Shown here: piece after piece, positions 8,203-16,918 of the stretch | Numbering within the stretch: position 1 is the first letter of the stretch | How the letters are laid out: every line of letters starts with the position of its first letter | From: Rhizobium sp. SG_E_25_P2 | GTDB taxonomy: Bacteria; Pseudomonadota; Alphaproteobacteria; Rhizobiales; Rhizobiaceae | Reading direction: 5' to 3' | DNA: 64,000 bases | Assembly (NCBI RefSeq): GCF_029892285.1 | Contig: NZ_JARXVM010000013.1 | Span: forward strand, 1-64,000 | The notes under the pieces: generated by a model | What the model was told of the DNA's origin: nothing | The model's database searches: none | The model's input: the letters and a program-made list of their open reading frames with translations, nothing else | Position numbers and translations under genes: made by a program

Positions 8203-8364
8203 GAAGTGTGAAGGTCAATAACCTCCAGAGGGGAACAGCTGTTGCGGCGGCACTGGGAGGAGACCGCCATGTGCATCAGCTGTGTGCACAATGATGATAT
8301 TTTGATCAGATGGAAAACATTTATTGTGCAATGCACCTATGTGCATGCTGCACTGCTTCCGAAA

Positions 8365-11300
8365 TCAGCCAGCCTCTCTGGCAGTGGCCCCTGCCTCGCG
8401 CGCCTCGGCCGCGAGCTCTGCCTCAACCGCCCGGAGCTGACGACGCATTTCGACCAGCTCACTCGCGAAGGCAAAATCGCCACCCTGACGGGACTGGTAG
8501 GAACCGAGACGCCGGCGCGCTTCCTCCAGCCGCTGGCGATAGCGTTGCCGCTCGCCGTCGAAATCATCCAGCGCATGCTCGAGGCGGGAGACAGCGCCGA
8601 GCGGCGTCACGGTGACGGCGAGATCGATCTCGTAGTCCGCGCCCGTGCGCTGAAGCATGGTGGTGTAGCGATAACCGTCAGACCTGCCGAACCGCTCGCC
8701 GTCATAGACGAGATCGAAGCCACCAATGGAGGCGATGACGATCTCACCCTCATGTTGAAGCTGGACGAGGGTCAGGATTTCCTTCATCAGCGCAAGGCCG
8801 GCGTCCTTTCGTGCTTCGTATGAAACGCCCGTGACGGTCATCGTGAAGGCATCTCCCGACGTCGGAACAAGGCGTTCAATATCGCGGCCGATCTCGCCGA
8901 TCCGCCGGGTCGATACCTCAATGTCGCGTTCGGCGTCCCGAAGCTGCCGGCGCACCGCGAACAGGTCGTCATCATGGGCGGCGCGCAGCCGTTCGAGCCG
9001 AGCGATATCGGCTTCGAGCCCGGCCTTCTGCATCAGGCGCTCGTCGCCCGAGGCAATCGCCTTGGCCATGGCGAACTGGTTGGCCTGGCCTTCCCCAAGG
9101 TCGTCCAGCCGGCGGATCGAAGTGTCGCCGGAAAGGGCAGCAGTGATGAAGCGAGCCTTGCGCTCGTTGTTCTGCCACATGGAGGCATCCAGTGACCCTT
9201 GCGTGGCGTAGGCGAAGATGTCGACGATATCGTGCTGATTGCCCTGGCGGACGATACGGCCCTCGCGCTGCTCGATCTGTGACGGCAGCCACGGCACATC
9301 GAGATGATGCAGCGCCTTCAACCTGAGCTGGGCGTTGACGCCGGTGCCCATCATTTCCGAGGAGCCGATCAGGAAGCGCACCTTGCCCGATCGGACGTCA
9401 CCGAACAGTCGCTGCTTTGCCTCGGTCTTCTTGAAGTCCTGTATATAGGCGATTTGCGACGCGGGCACGCCCAGTCGGATCAATTCGTCACGGATCCAGC
9501 GGTAAGCAGAGAAGCCGCGTGTCTTCTCGACATTGATGGTGCCGAGATCGGAGAAGATCATCTGCGCAGCGCCCGGAAGCTCATAGGGTTTGCCGTCCGG
9601 CAGGTAGTAGATATTCTCCGACGTTTCCTTCCAGATGCCAAATGCGTTCTCAATGAGGAGATTGAGCTTGTTGCCCGGCTCGTTGTCGTTTGCCGGAATG
9701 ACCAGGCGCAGGTCGATCGCCGCGTGTCGGCCGTCGGTGATGACGGATAGCAGGATATCGTCGCCGGGCTGGACCGGCCCCTCGCGCATCTCGATAGCCT
9801 TGATGCGGCTGTCGAGGACTTGCTGATAGAGTTTGAAGTCCGCCGTTGGCTGCGCCGTCAGGATCTGCCGACGGCCGGTCGAGAGGTCCGGAACCTTCAC
9901 ATATTGCTTCAGGTCCTCCGGCATCACCACATCGGCGAACGAGCGGAACATGGCGATCAGCTCCGGCACGTTGACGAAGCTCGCGAACCGGCTCACCGGC
10001 TTGTATTTGCCGGACGGCTGGATTTCGAGTTCGGTCGTCGTGTCGCCGAAGGTCGAGGCCCAGGCGTCGAACTCGTGAAGCCCGCGTTCACGGAGCGCCT
10101 CGTGGCCGAGCAGGCGCTGGATCGAAAACATCTCACCGAGCGTGTTGGTGATTGGCGTGCCGGAGGCAAGCACGAGGGCGCGGCTAGGATTCTTGGTCTC
10201 GATATAGCGGGACTTGACATAGAGGTCCCAGGCCCGCTGCGATCCGTTCGGGTCAATGCCTTTCAGCGTCGACATGTTGGTCGCAAAAGAGAGTTTGCGG
10301 AATTCCTGCGCCTCGTCGACGATGATCTGGTCGGCGCCGATTTCCGACATCGAAAGAAGGTCGTCCTTGCGGGTGGAGAGCGCTTTCAACCGCTCTTGCA
10401 AACCTTCTTTCAGGCGCTCGAGCCGCTTGCGCGACACCCGATCCTCGCTGTCCACCTTCGTCAGAAGATCCTCGTAGAGCTCGAGCTCGTCCTGGATCAT
10501 CTGGCTCTCGAACGCCGACGGCACAGCAATGAACCTGAAGGCCGAATGGGTGATGATAACAGCATCCCAAGTGGCCGTGGCGGCGCGCGACAGGAAACGT
10601 GCCCGCTTGTCCTTGGTGAAATTCGTCTCGTCGGCGACGAGGATACGAGCGTTCGGATAGAGGGCGAGGAACTCACGCGCCGCCTGTGCGAGGCAATGGC
10701 CTGGCACGACCAGCATCGCCTTGGCGATCAGGCCGAGACGGCGCTGTTCCATGATGGCGGCCGCCATGGTCATCGTCTTGCCGGCGCCGACGGCGTGCGC
10801 AAGATAGGTCGAGCCGGAAGAGATTATCCTCCAGATTCCGCGCTTCTGGTGCGCGTAAAGCTGGAAGGTACCGCTGGCGCCGGGTAATTGCAGGTGCGAG
10901 CCGTTGAAGTTTCGAGGCGCGATGTTGTTGAAGCGGTCATTGTAGACTCGTGCCAGCCGGTCGGTCCGATCAGGATCGGTCCAGACCCAGTTCTGAAAAG
11001 CTTGCCTGATCTTTTGCAGCTTGTCGCGGGCTGCTTCGGTATCGACGACATTCAGGACACGGCGTTCGCCGCCAACATCCTTGAAGACGTCGAAGATTTG
11101 CGGAACCCGGCTGTTCAGGGCATCGGCCAGCAGTTCGCCGGCATGGCGGCGCGCCGTGCCCCATTCGGAGGTGCCAGTGGCGTTGTAACCAAGCTGCCGT
11201 GCCTCGACGGTCCATGACCCGAGCTCCGGCATGTGGTGGATCCGGATGTCGGCATCCATCGTCTCGTGCACGAAGGCGACGACATCGGCAGCCGGGATCC

Positions 11301-13467
11301 ATGGCGCGCCGAGACGGGCGGTGATGTCTGAGGGACGGAGGTCCGCGGGCTGGACATCCTGCAACGCGCGGACATTGCGCTCGTATAACGGATCGAGCGT
11401 GGCCGCCGCTTCGGCGACCGTTAGCTTCGTGCGGACCGGGCCTGAAAGGTAAGCGTCAGAGGTCTGCCAGGAGCCATCGACGGGATCGCGGAAAATAGCG
11501 TCACCGAGTTCGCCGATCACAGCGTCGGGGTCGCGATGCAAAAGCTCGGCAATATGTTCGGGATCGACGCGGCCGCGCTCGTTGAGAACGACGGCGAGCG
11601 CATCGGCAGCACTGGTGATGACGGGTGGTGCCGGAGGAGAGATGACCCGCTCCGAGAAGATCGGGCCGGGTTTTGCCGTATCCGTTTCGAGGTCATAGTC
11701 TTCGATCGAGGCGACCAACCAGCAATCCGGGTCGTCCAGGAACGGCTGAATATTCGGACGACGATGGATCTCGCGGACCTCGCCGCTGTCCTCATCCTCC
11801 GAGATCGAAACCGTCGTGTGGTTGATCGGCCCGAAGTCTCGGACGAAGCTCGACCAGGCGATGCGCAGCCGAATCTGTAGATCCCGCCACGGCTGATCGC
11901 GTTCCTGCGCTTTCAGCACCTCGCGCACGGCGTCGCGGATCGGGATCAGCTTCTTGATGATCCGGACATGCTTTTCGGACAGGCCGTCGCCTGACCTCCC
12001 TTTCCGCACCGAAACCGCTACCGGTGCACCGTCGATCATTTGCATGAGACCGTGTCGGTTATTGATGAAGAAGCTGCCTTCGCGGACCTTGTCGTTGCCG
12101 GAGCGGAGTTCGACGGTCTCGCCCAGTTCCTCTTCCGGATCGATGTCGATCCGCGTCGGCTCACCGTCATACAGATCCTCCGGAAGAAGAGCGATCACGG
12201 CCTTCAGTGCCGTTTCGAGATCTTCACCGGCCCGTGGCTGGCACGTATAGGTCTCGCCGAACGGGCCAGACGTCAGGGCGTGCTCACCGAGTACGAAGTC
12301 CGGATGCTGGGCGAACCAGCGGTTCACGCGGATTGCACCCTCGTCGGATGTGGCCGGGCACACCTCTTCCAGATCGAGCCACGACAGATCACCCTCCGGC
12401 TCGCCGCCCTTGCGCTTGCGAAAGAACAGGATGTCCACGATCACATCCGTGCCAGCGTCTCGGCGGAAGCTGCCCTCGGGGAGGCGGGCGGCTGCGACCA
12501 GATCGGCGGACCTGGCGATATGCTCTCGAGCTGTGCTGTCCGCCTTGTCCATCGTGCCGCTGCTTGTCACGAACGCGGCGAGTGCACCGGGCTTCAAGAG
12601 ATCGATCGAGCGGGCGATAAAGTAGTCGTGCAGCCGCAGACCAAGCGGACGGTACCGCCGATCCGACCGAACAGTTCGGTCGGAGAAGGGTGGATTGCCG
12701 ATTGCGAGATCATAGATCGCATTGAGATCGGTGCGCGCGAAGTCGGCGTTGATGATCCGCGCCGTCGGCTGAAGCAGCCGGGCAATCCGTGCCGTCACTG
12801 GATCGAGTTCGATGCCGGTGACATGGCTTGTTTCTCTGAGCACCTTTGGCATCAGCGCCGGAAACAGGCCCGTGCCGACCCCCGGCTCAAGCACGCGGCC
12901 CCCGCGCCAGCCGAGTCGCCGCAGGCCCGCCCAGACCGCCCGAACGATGAACTCGGGAGTGAAGTGAGCATACTGGGTACAGCGCGCGAGCGAGGCATAG
13001 TCGGCATCGGTGACGGCGCTTTCCAGCGAACTGCCGAGGTCGTCCCAGTCTCCCCGGAAATCGATTTCGCCTGGACGCCGGAACATGCCGTTTGCGAGTT
13101 CCGATGCGCCAAAACCGGTGAAGCGGATCAGCCTCGCCTGCTCGTCACGGGTGGCGTGTCGATCCTGCCTCTCGATTTCGCCGGCGACGAGGATAGCTCC
13201 GACATTCGCCTTCGCCCGTTCCTTCCAGGTCGCGGCCAAGCCGCGATCGTCGCCGTCGTCGAGATGGAAGTTGGCCCGCGCGCCTTGTCTCCGCGTCGCC
13301 GGCTGCTTGGCAACTGGTGGAGGCAATGCCGGCGTAGGGGAGGGCGGCGGCGGATCGGGATCGTCGTCATTGGCGGCGAAACCACCGAACGTGGTGGCGC
13401 CCAGACCAAGGCCAGACGACAATGCAGTGCTGCCTGATATATCGAGGGTGAAGGGATCTTGGGACAT
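8365..13467 (-). CDS. Giant N6-adenine methylase-like plus SNF2-type helicase protein
   Basis: About 1,700 residues. An N-terminal proline-rich stretch (30-55) precedes a Rossmann methyltransferase domain with EPGVGTG (near 195) and the catalytic motif NPPF (near 257). A superfamily 2 helicase follows: AHAVGAGKT (Walker A, near 890), VDEAQEF (near 1050), ASGTPITNT, and REGRIVRQGN (motif VI, near 1400). The last 250 residues are charged coiled coil. Such fusions are common on rhizobial and conjugative plasmids and recall phage P1 DarB, which gives antirestriction; that function is inferred. The start MSQDPFTL has AAAAGGAGC upstream; a leader hairpin CGGGA-CAGG-TCCCG lies at 13503-13516. Confidence 0.85.
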   Translation of the reverse strand: MSQDPFTLDISGSTALSSGLGLGATTFGGFAANDDDPDPPPPSPTPALPPPVAKQPATRRQGARANFHLDDGDDRGLAATWKERAKANVGAILVAGEIERQDRHATRDEQARLIRFTGFGASELANGMFRRPGEIDFRGDWDDLGSSLESAVTDADYASLARCTQYAHFTPEFIVRAVWAGLRRLGWRGGRVLEPGVGTGLFPALMPKVLRETSHVTGIELDPVTARIARLLQPTARIINADFARTDLNAIYDLAIGNPPFSDRTVRSDRRYRPLGLRLHDYFIARSIDLLKPGALAAFVTSSGTMDKADSTAREHIARSADLVAAARLPEGSFRRDAGTDVIVDILFFRKRKGGEPEGDLSWLDLEEVCPATSDEGAIRVNRWFAQHPDFVLGEHALTSGPFGETYTCQPRAGEDLETALKAVIALLPEDLYDGEPTRIDIDPEEELGETVELRSGNDKVREGSFFINNRHGLMQMIDGAPVAVSVRKGRSGDGLSEKHVRIIKKLIPIRDAVREVLKAQERDQPWRDLQIRLRIAWSSFVRDFGPINHTTVSISEDEDSGEVREIHRRPNIQPFLDDPDCWLVASIEDYDLETDTAKPGPIFSERVISPPAPPVITSAADALAVVLNERGRVDPEHIAELLHRDPDAVIGELGDAIFRDPVDGSWQTSDAYLSGPVRTKLTVAEAAATLDPLYERNVRALQDVQPADLRPSDITARLGAPWIPAADVVAFVHETMDADIRIHHMPELGSWTVEARQLGYNATGTSEWGTARRHAGELLADALNSRVPQIFDVFKDVGGERRVLNVVDTEAARDKLQKIRQAFQNWVWTDPDRTDRLARVYNDRFNNIAPRNFNGSHLQLPGASGTFQLYAHQKRGIWRIISSGSTYLAHAVGAGKTMTMAAAIMEQRRLGLIAKAMLVVPGHCLAQAAREFLALYPNARILVADETNFTKDKRARFLSRAATATWDAVIITHSAFRFIAVPSAFESQMIQDELELYEDLLTKVDSEDRVSRKRLERLKEGLQERLKALSTRKDDLLSMSEIGADQIIVDEAQEFRKLSFATNMSTLKGIDPNGSQRAWDLYVKSRYIETKNPSRALVLASGTPITNTLGEMFSIQRLLGHEALRERGLHEFDAWASTFGDTTTELEIQPSGKYKPVSRFASFVNVPELIAMFRSFADVVMPEDLKQYVKVPDLSTGRRQILTAQPTADFKLYQQVLDSRIKAIEMREGPVQPGDDILLSVITDGRHAAIDLRLVIPANDNEPGNKLNLLIENAFGIWKETSENIYYLPDGKPYELPGAAQMIFSDLGTINVEKTRGFSAYRWIRDELIRLGVPASQIAYIQDFKKTEAKQRLFGDVRSGKVRFLIGSSEMMGTGVNAQLRLKALHHLDVPWLPSQIEQREGRIVRQGNQHDIVDIFAYATQGSLDASMWQNNERKARFITAALSGDTSIRRLDDLGEGQANQFAMAKAIASGDERLMQKAGLEADIARLERLRAAHDDDLFAVRRQLRDAERDIEVSTRRIGEIGRDIERLVPTSGDAFTMTVTGVSYEARKDAGLALMKEILTLVQLQHEGEIVIASIGGFDLVYDGERFGRSDGYRYTTMLQRTGADYEIDLAVTVTPLGAVSRLEHALDDFDGERQRYRQRLEEARRRLGSYQSRQGGDFAFASELVEMRRQLRAVEAELAAEAREAGATAREAG

Positions 13468-13587
13468 GGAAGCTCCTTTTCGAGGATGTGCGCCATCGCC
13501 CACGGGACAGGTCCCGCGGCCGCGAAGGCGGATGAAAATGAGATGCGGGAATTTGGGCCTGGTTCGTCCGGCTGCAGCGATCGCCAG

Positions 13588-13989
13588 CTACGAGCGCGAA
13601 AGTACGGAGAGCTGCATCGTTTCCGTCGCAAACTCCGCCCGCAGATGCGTGGCTTCCGGATGTGTGGACAGCATGGCTTCCAGGCTGTCAGCGTCGATGA
13701 AGACGACGCCGTCGTCTCCCCCGAAACACCGGCGCTTGTAATGCCAGTAGTCCGGATTGATCTTCGGATCGCACTCCTCGGCATAGACCACGAGTGCTTT
13801 CTGGCCATCCGCCAATTTGCCGTTGGAAAGCAGATAGACGCCTTCGTCGCCGACGATCCACAGGCCAGGCCCTTCGTCCTTACCCGGGAGAAGTCCATAG
13901 TGGGGATTGCGGAAACCGCCATTGGCTGCGGCGTCGATGAGTCCGCGCGCGATTACCGCACGGACCTCGATCACACTGAAAGTGAACAT
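13588..13989 (-). CDS. DUF3085 domain protein (133 aa)
   Basis: The sequence contains GGFRNPHYGLLPGK, GVYLLSNGKLADGQ and FGGDDGVVFIDAD, which I recognise as the conserved core of the DUF3085 family of rhizobial plasmids. Function unknown; small, soluble, probably alpha/beta. It lies 10 bp downstream of the DUF1419 gene in the same direction, so the two are probably co-transcribed, and 120 bp upstream of the methylase-helicase gene. Confidence 0.78.
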   Translation of the reverse strand: MFTFSVIEVRAVIARGLIDAAANGGFRNPHYGLLPGKDEGPGLWIVGDEGVYLLSNGKLADGQKALVVYAEECDPKINPDYWHYKRRCFGGDDGVVFIDADSLEAMLSTHPEATHLRAEFATETMQLSVLSRS

Positions 13990-13999
13990 GGCCTCTTCC

Positions 14000-14605
14000 T
14001 CACGCGGCGATCGGGGAGGGAAGGTGGCGAAGATGCACCGGAAGCTTCGCAGCGACCTCCTCCTCGGTGAGTTCGTAAAGCAGCTTCAGGAAAGTGCCCT
14101 CGTTGCCGCCATAGAGCATCACGGTGCGCTTGCCGCGGGCGGACTGCGGCCACTTGTCTCCGGCATAACCGCGGTAATCGTCGGCAGTCGTGCTCCAGAT
14201 ATGCTCGAGCCGCTCTTGCCGCGTCATGGCCCGGACCGGACGGCTTTCGCGCTCGATGATGGCGACGCGCATCGTTTCAACGGATGCCTTGTCGGAAAGA
14301 TCGCAATAGCCATGGAAATAGCGGATCGCCTCGTCGATCCTGAGTTCGAAGAACACTGATGTCACAGATCCGGTCATGAATTCGCGCATTGCGAACATGG
14401 AACCCCGGATCCAGAGCGGCGGCAGGATCTCGAACATGTAATCATGCTCGGTCTCGCCGATCTCGAACCATTCGCCCGAGTAGAGCGGCGCGGCATCATC
14501 GTCCCAACGGTCAGGGCGCTGGGCGTGACGGTCGAACATGCGGAACATCTGCTGGCGGCTTGCGACGCCCTGAAAAACCTTGGCGGTTGCGGGAGAGGGG
14601 ATCAT
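14000..14605 (-). CDS. DUF1419 domain protein (201 aa)
   Basis: Contains the stretches FRMFDRHAQRPDRWDDD, GEWFEIGETEHDYMFE and ILPPLWIRGSMFAMREF, characteristic of DUF1419, a family restricted mainly to rhizobial plasmids. Function unknown. The start MIPSPATAKVF is chosen over an ATG 15 codons upstream because AAGGAGC lies 5 bases before it. It is followed closely by the DUF3085 gene and preceded by the DUF3991/Toprim gene, all co-oriented. Confidence 0.78.
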   Translation of the reverse strand: MIPSPATAKVFQGVASRQQMFRMFDRHAQRPDRWDDDAAPLYSGEWFEIGETEHDYMFEILPPLWIRGSMFAMREFMTGSVTSVFFELRIDEAIRYFHGYCDLSDKASVETMRVAIIERESRPVRAMTRQERLEHIWSTTADDYRGYAGDKWPQSARGKRTVMLYGGNEGTFLKLLYELTEEEVAAKLPVHLRHLPSPIAA

Positions 14606-14669
14606 CTGCGGCTCCTTGCGCGTTTTCGGACCGAAGTGCGGCGCCGTCATTTCGACCTCGCCATCCCCT

Positions 14670-15698
14670 TCAATCCTTCATGACCTCTTCCGAGCCGCCG
14701 GCATCGTGTCCGGCCGGGTCAAGGGCCGGCTCAGCCGGGCGAAGCCTCCCTTGACGCGGGCGGCGGGAATGCGGCACGCGTCCTTCCCTTTTTTCCCGTT
14801 TTTCCATTTGCCTGATCTTCAGGGTCTCGTTCCAGTCCTCCTCGGGCGGCCGCAGCCGCGTCCAGTCGCAGCCGGCATCTTCGGCGAGCGCCCGCAACCG
14901 CGCGGCAAACAGATCGCCCTGGGAGTTAGCGTCGGTCGCCGCGACCAGCTGGGCGTCTGGTCTGGAGACCAATTCCCTCAGCGCGGCTTGCGTGGCTGGC
15001 GACCAACCGCCGCCCGTACTGAGATAGAGCGTTCCGTCACGCAACCCTTCGATTGCCGCGAGACTCATGGCGTCGATCGCCGCTTCCGTGACCGCCAGGC
15101 GCAACGCAGTAGGTGGCCCGATACGGAAGAGGACCTTCGTTCCTCCAGAGGCGAACCCCCGGTATTGCGGGCCTCGTGCCTCCCAGCCGGTCACGACGCC
15201 GACATCGTCCGTATGAGCTGCCCACATGCTGCCATGCGGACCTTCCCGCAGAACGTCTTTTTTGAGCGCCGCGCGGAGCAAAGGCGCCGGCAGCCAGCGC
15301 TCGCTATTGAGGTAACGCCATGTCGAGGATCCGGGCCATGGTCTGCGGCGCGCCTGCCAACGCTCAACGAGAGAGGGGTGGAATCCTCCATCATGCATCA
15401 CAGGCTTCCACTCCGGTTCCGTGATCTCGAAACCAACCAGGTCAGCGACCCGCTCGACGCACTCGAGAAAACCGACATGGTCGAGATGCTCGACAAGCCC
15501 GAAGACGTCGCCTTTCGCATCGCTGAGCGGATCGAACCACCCGCGCCCCTCATGCGTGACGATGATTATTTCATGGTCGCGGCGAAATTTGATCGCCCGC
15601 CGGGTGCTTTCCTTGACGTCGATGGCGAACCGCGCCTGTTCAAGAACAGCTGCGCAGCTTACCCGTTCACGCAGCGCTTCTATGTCTCTTCTCTTCAT
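14670..15698 (-). CDS. DUF3991 and Toprim domain protein (342 aa)
   Basis: Residues 1-130 form a CHC2/DUF3991-like primase-associated domain (FRRDHEIIIVTHEGRGWFDP, VFGLVEHL). Residues 200-285 form a Toprim domain with VTEAAIDAMSL (catalytic Glu) and LVAATDANSQGD, where DAN replaces the usual DxD. Relatives occur on plasmids next to DUF1419/DUF3085 genes and are presumed to act in DNA priming or processing; this is not shown here. The C-terminal 45 residues are low-complexity basic sequence. A perfect hairpin overlaps the ribosome-binding region. Confidence 0.8.
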   Translation of the reverse strand: MKRRDIEALRERVSCAAVLEQARFAIDVKESTRRAIKFRRDHEIIIVTHEGRGWFDPLSDAKGDVFGLVEHLDHVGFLECVERVADLVGFEITEPEWKPVMHDGGFHPSLVERWQARRRPWPGSSTWRYLNSERWLPAPLLRAALKKDVLREGPHGSMWAAHTDDVGVVTGWEARGPQYRGFASGGTKVLFRIGPPTALRLAVTEAAIDAMSLAAIEGLRDGTLYLSTGGGWSPATQAALRELVSRPDAQLVAATDANSQGDLFAARLRALAEDAGCDWTRLRPPEEDWNETLKIRQMEKREKREGRVPHSRRPRQGRLRPAEPALDPAGHDAGGSEEVMKD

Positions 15699-15705
15699 TC
15701 TATTT

Positions 15706-15724
15706 CCGATCGCCCGTCGATCGG
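15706..15724 (-). promoter_or_regulatory. Leader hairpin with ACGGG loop at the DUF3991 gene
   Basis: CCGATCG and CGATCGG form a perfect 7-bp stem around the transcript loop ACGGG, ending 7 bases before the start codon, so that the GG of the only plausible ribosome site (CGGAAA) is inside the stem. It matches the geometry of the DUF736 (AAGGG) and ardC (ATGGG) hairpins. The spacer 15725-15893 holds no gene that I can support. Confidence 0.5.
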
Positions 15725-15893
15725 CCTCCGTTGCCTTCCTTGCCCGTCATTTCGCGGGCACCTTCGGCCAGCCGCGAAGAGCAAAGGCGGCAAGGGCGCG
15801 GCTGGCAATTGTTGGATCATGCAATGCCGACCGCGGCGAAGCCTCCCTTGCGGCGTGCTGCTCGCTAGGGGCACGCCAAAGGCAAAGGCCGGC

Positions 15894-16070
15894 TCAATGC
15901 GCCGGCCAGGGGAAAAATTCGTGCACGATCGCAAGATCGTCATCGGCGTCGATCTCGTCAGAGGGCAGGACGCCGTACTCGCCGTCGACTTCGAAGACGG
16001 TGACCGGGACCATCAGGTCGCGGGAGAGCTGGAAGGCGTGGGACTGTGCAAGGGAAAGATCGTGCGACAT
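15894..16070 (-). CDS. Small conserved hypothetical protein (58 aa)
   Basis: Begins MSHDLSLAQSHAFQ and has an acidic second half (PSDEIDADDDLAIVHEF). No family is recognised. The start is fixed by GGAGCC nine bases upstream; that ribosome site lies in one arm of a long hairpin (16071-16121), suggesting translational control. Co-oriented with the DUF3991/Toprim gene 195 bp downstream. Confidence 0.55.
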   Translation of the reverse strand: MSHDLSLAQSHAFQLSRDLMVPVTVFEVDGEYGVLPSDEIDADDDLAIVHEFFPWPAH

Positions 16071-16121
16071 TTGAGAGGCTCCATCCGGGAGCGGGCCAAT
16101 TCCCGCTCGATGGCTCCTCAA
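16071..16121 (-). promoter_or_regulatory. Long hairpin sequestering the ribosome site of the 58-aa gene
   Basis: Inner stem GAGCGGG/CCCGCTC (plus strand 16089-16095 and 16102-16108, perfect) is extended by outer arms 16071-16085 and 16109-16121, which pair except for a small internal loop. The 3' arm on the transcript contains the GGAG of the downstream gene's ribosome-binding site and abuts its ATG. The rest of the gap to 16384 shows no gene. Confidence 0.5.
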
Positions 16122-16384
16122 AAGGCCTGGGTCCGGGCGCGATCACCGCGACGGCGAAGCCGGTGCGGCCGCAGCTTGCTAGCGGACCCTTTACGGGTTG
16201 ATCGTGGAAGATCCGGAACCGGGCCAGGACGCCATCACAGACAAGCGGGATTGTCATGCTTCGGCGGTGACGCAGGTTTGCGCACGGCTTTCACACCTGT
16301 GCACTTTGCTTTCCGCCGCTTTCGGCAGCAAGCTCGGTTCCGTTTTCAAGCCGGCGGCAAGAGCGCCTGTAGAAATCTATCAAG

Positions 16385-16579
16385 TCATTCACTGAGGTCG
16401 GCTTTCTGGAGCGCCTCCTTTATCGATTTTGCCTTCAATGCGGCCAACGCATTTTCCAGGCAGCTCTCGATATCGGCGACGTTTTTGCCCTCAATGAAAG
16501 CGATTTCGGCGACGGTTCTGCCTCGAGATATCCACCGAAGGCAGGCCTTTTCAAACGGCGAAAGTCTCCATTCCTTCAT
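16385..16579 (-). CDS. Small LuxR-type helix-turn-helix protein (64 aa)
   Basis: The whole protein is one DNA-binding domain: LSPFEKACLRWISRGRTVAEIA matches the LuxR/GerE start (LTPREREVLxxxAxGxTxxEIA), followed by the recognition helix region NVADIESCLENALAALKAKS. There is no sensor or receiver domain. Stand-alone LuxR-like HTH proteins of this size occur in rhizobia. The ATG at 16579 fits the domain edge; a longer upstream frame is not family-like. It marks the right end of the plasmid-backbone module. Confidence 0.6.
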   Translation of the reverse strand: MKEWRLSPFEKACLRWISRGRTVAEIAFIEGKNVADIESCLENALAALKAKSIKEALQKADLSE

Positions 16580-16685
16580 GACGAAAATCGCACTCCGTTG
16601 CGCAGAGGTCGGCGGCAGGTCTGGTACCGGGCGCCAGTATTGAAGTCTCGGCAGGAGCCAAGACGGCGATGCCGCCGAGACCTGT

Positions 16686-16844
16686 GTGACGGCAGCCGAC
16701 GCGCCCGCCAAGTTCAACGGCGTCGATCCGTACGCCTACTTCGCCGACGCGATCACCCGCATCGTCACCGACCACCCGCAAAGCCTTCTTCAAGGCCTGC
16801 TGCCCTGGGCCTATGCCCCAATGCCACTCAGGGCATTGGCCTGA
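16686..16844 (+). pseudogene. IS66-family transposase C-terminal fragment
   Basis: In the frame from 16695 the translation includes KFNGVDPYAYFADAITRIV, then HPQSLLQGLLPWAY before a stop. This is the conserved C-terminus of IS66 TnpC (usually KLNGVDPxAYLxDVLxRI...LLPWxx). Nothing of the remaining 450 or so residues is present, nor the IS66 accessory genes, so it is a decayed scrap. Confidence 0.72.
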
Positions 16845-16918
16845 AAACAGCGGTTACGGTCGCCAGAACGGCCATTGGTGACTTCCAATCCACGATCCGC
16901 TCCAAGACGGCACTCCAT

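Noticed and set aside
12040..13437. 465-codon plus-strand frame opposite the methylase-helicase
   Set aside because: No recognisable motif and complementary to well-conserved methylase sequence.
14580..16643. 687-codon plus-strand frame across DUF1419 and Toprim genes
   Set aside because: Spans several genes and their leaders, so it is an artefact of GC-rich sequence.
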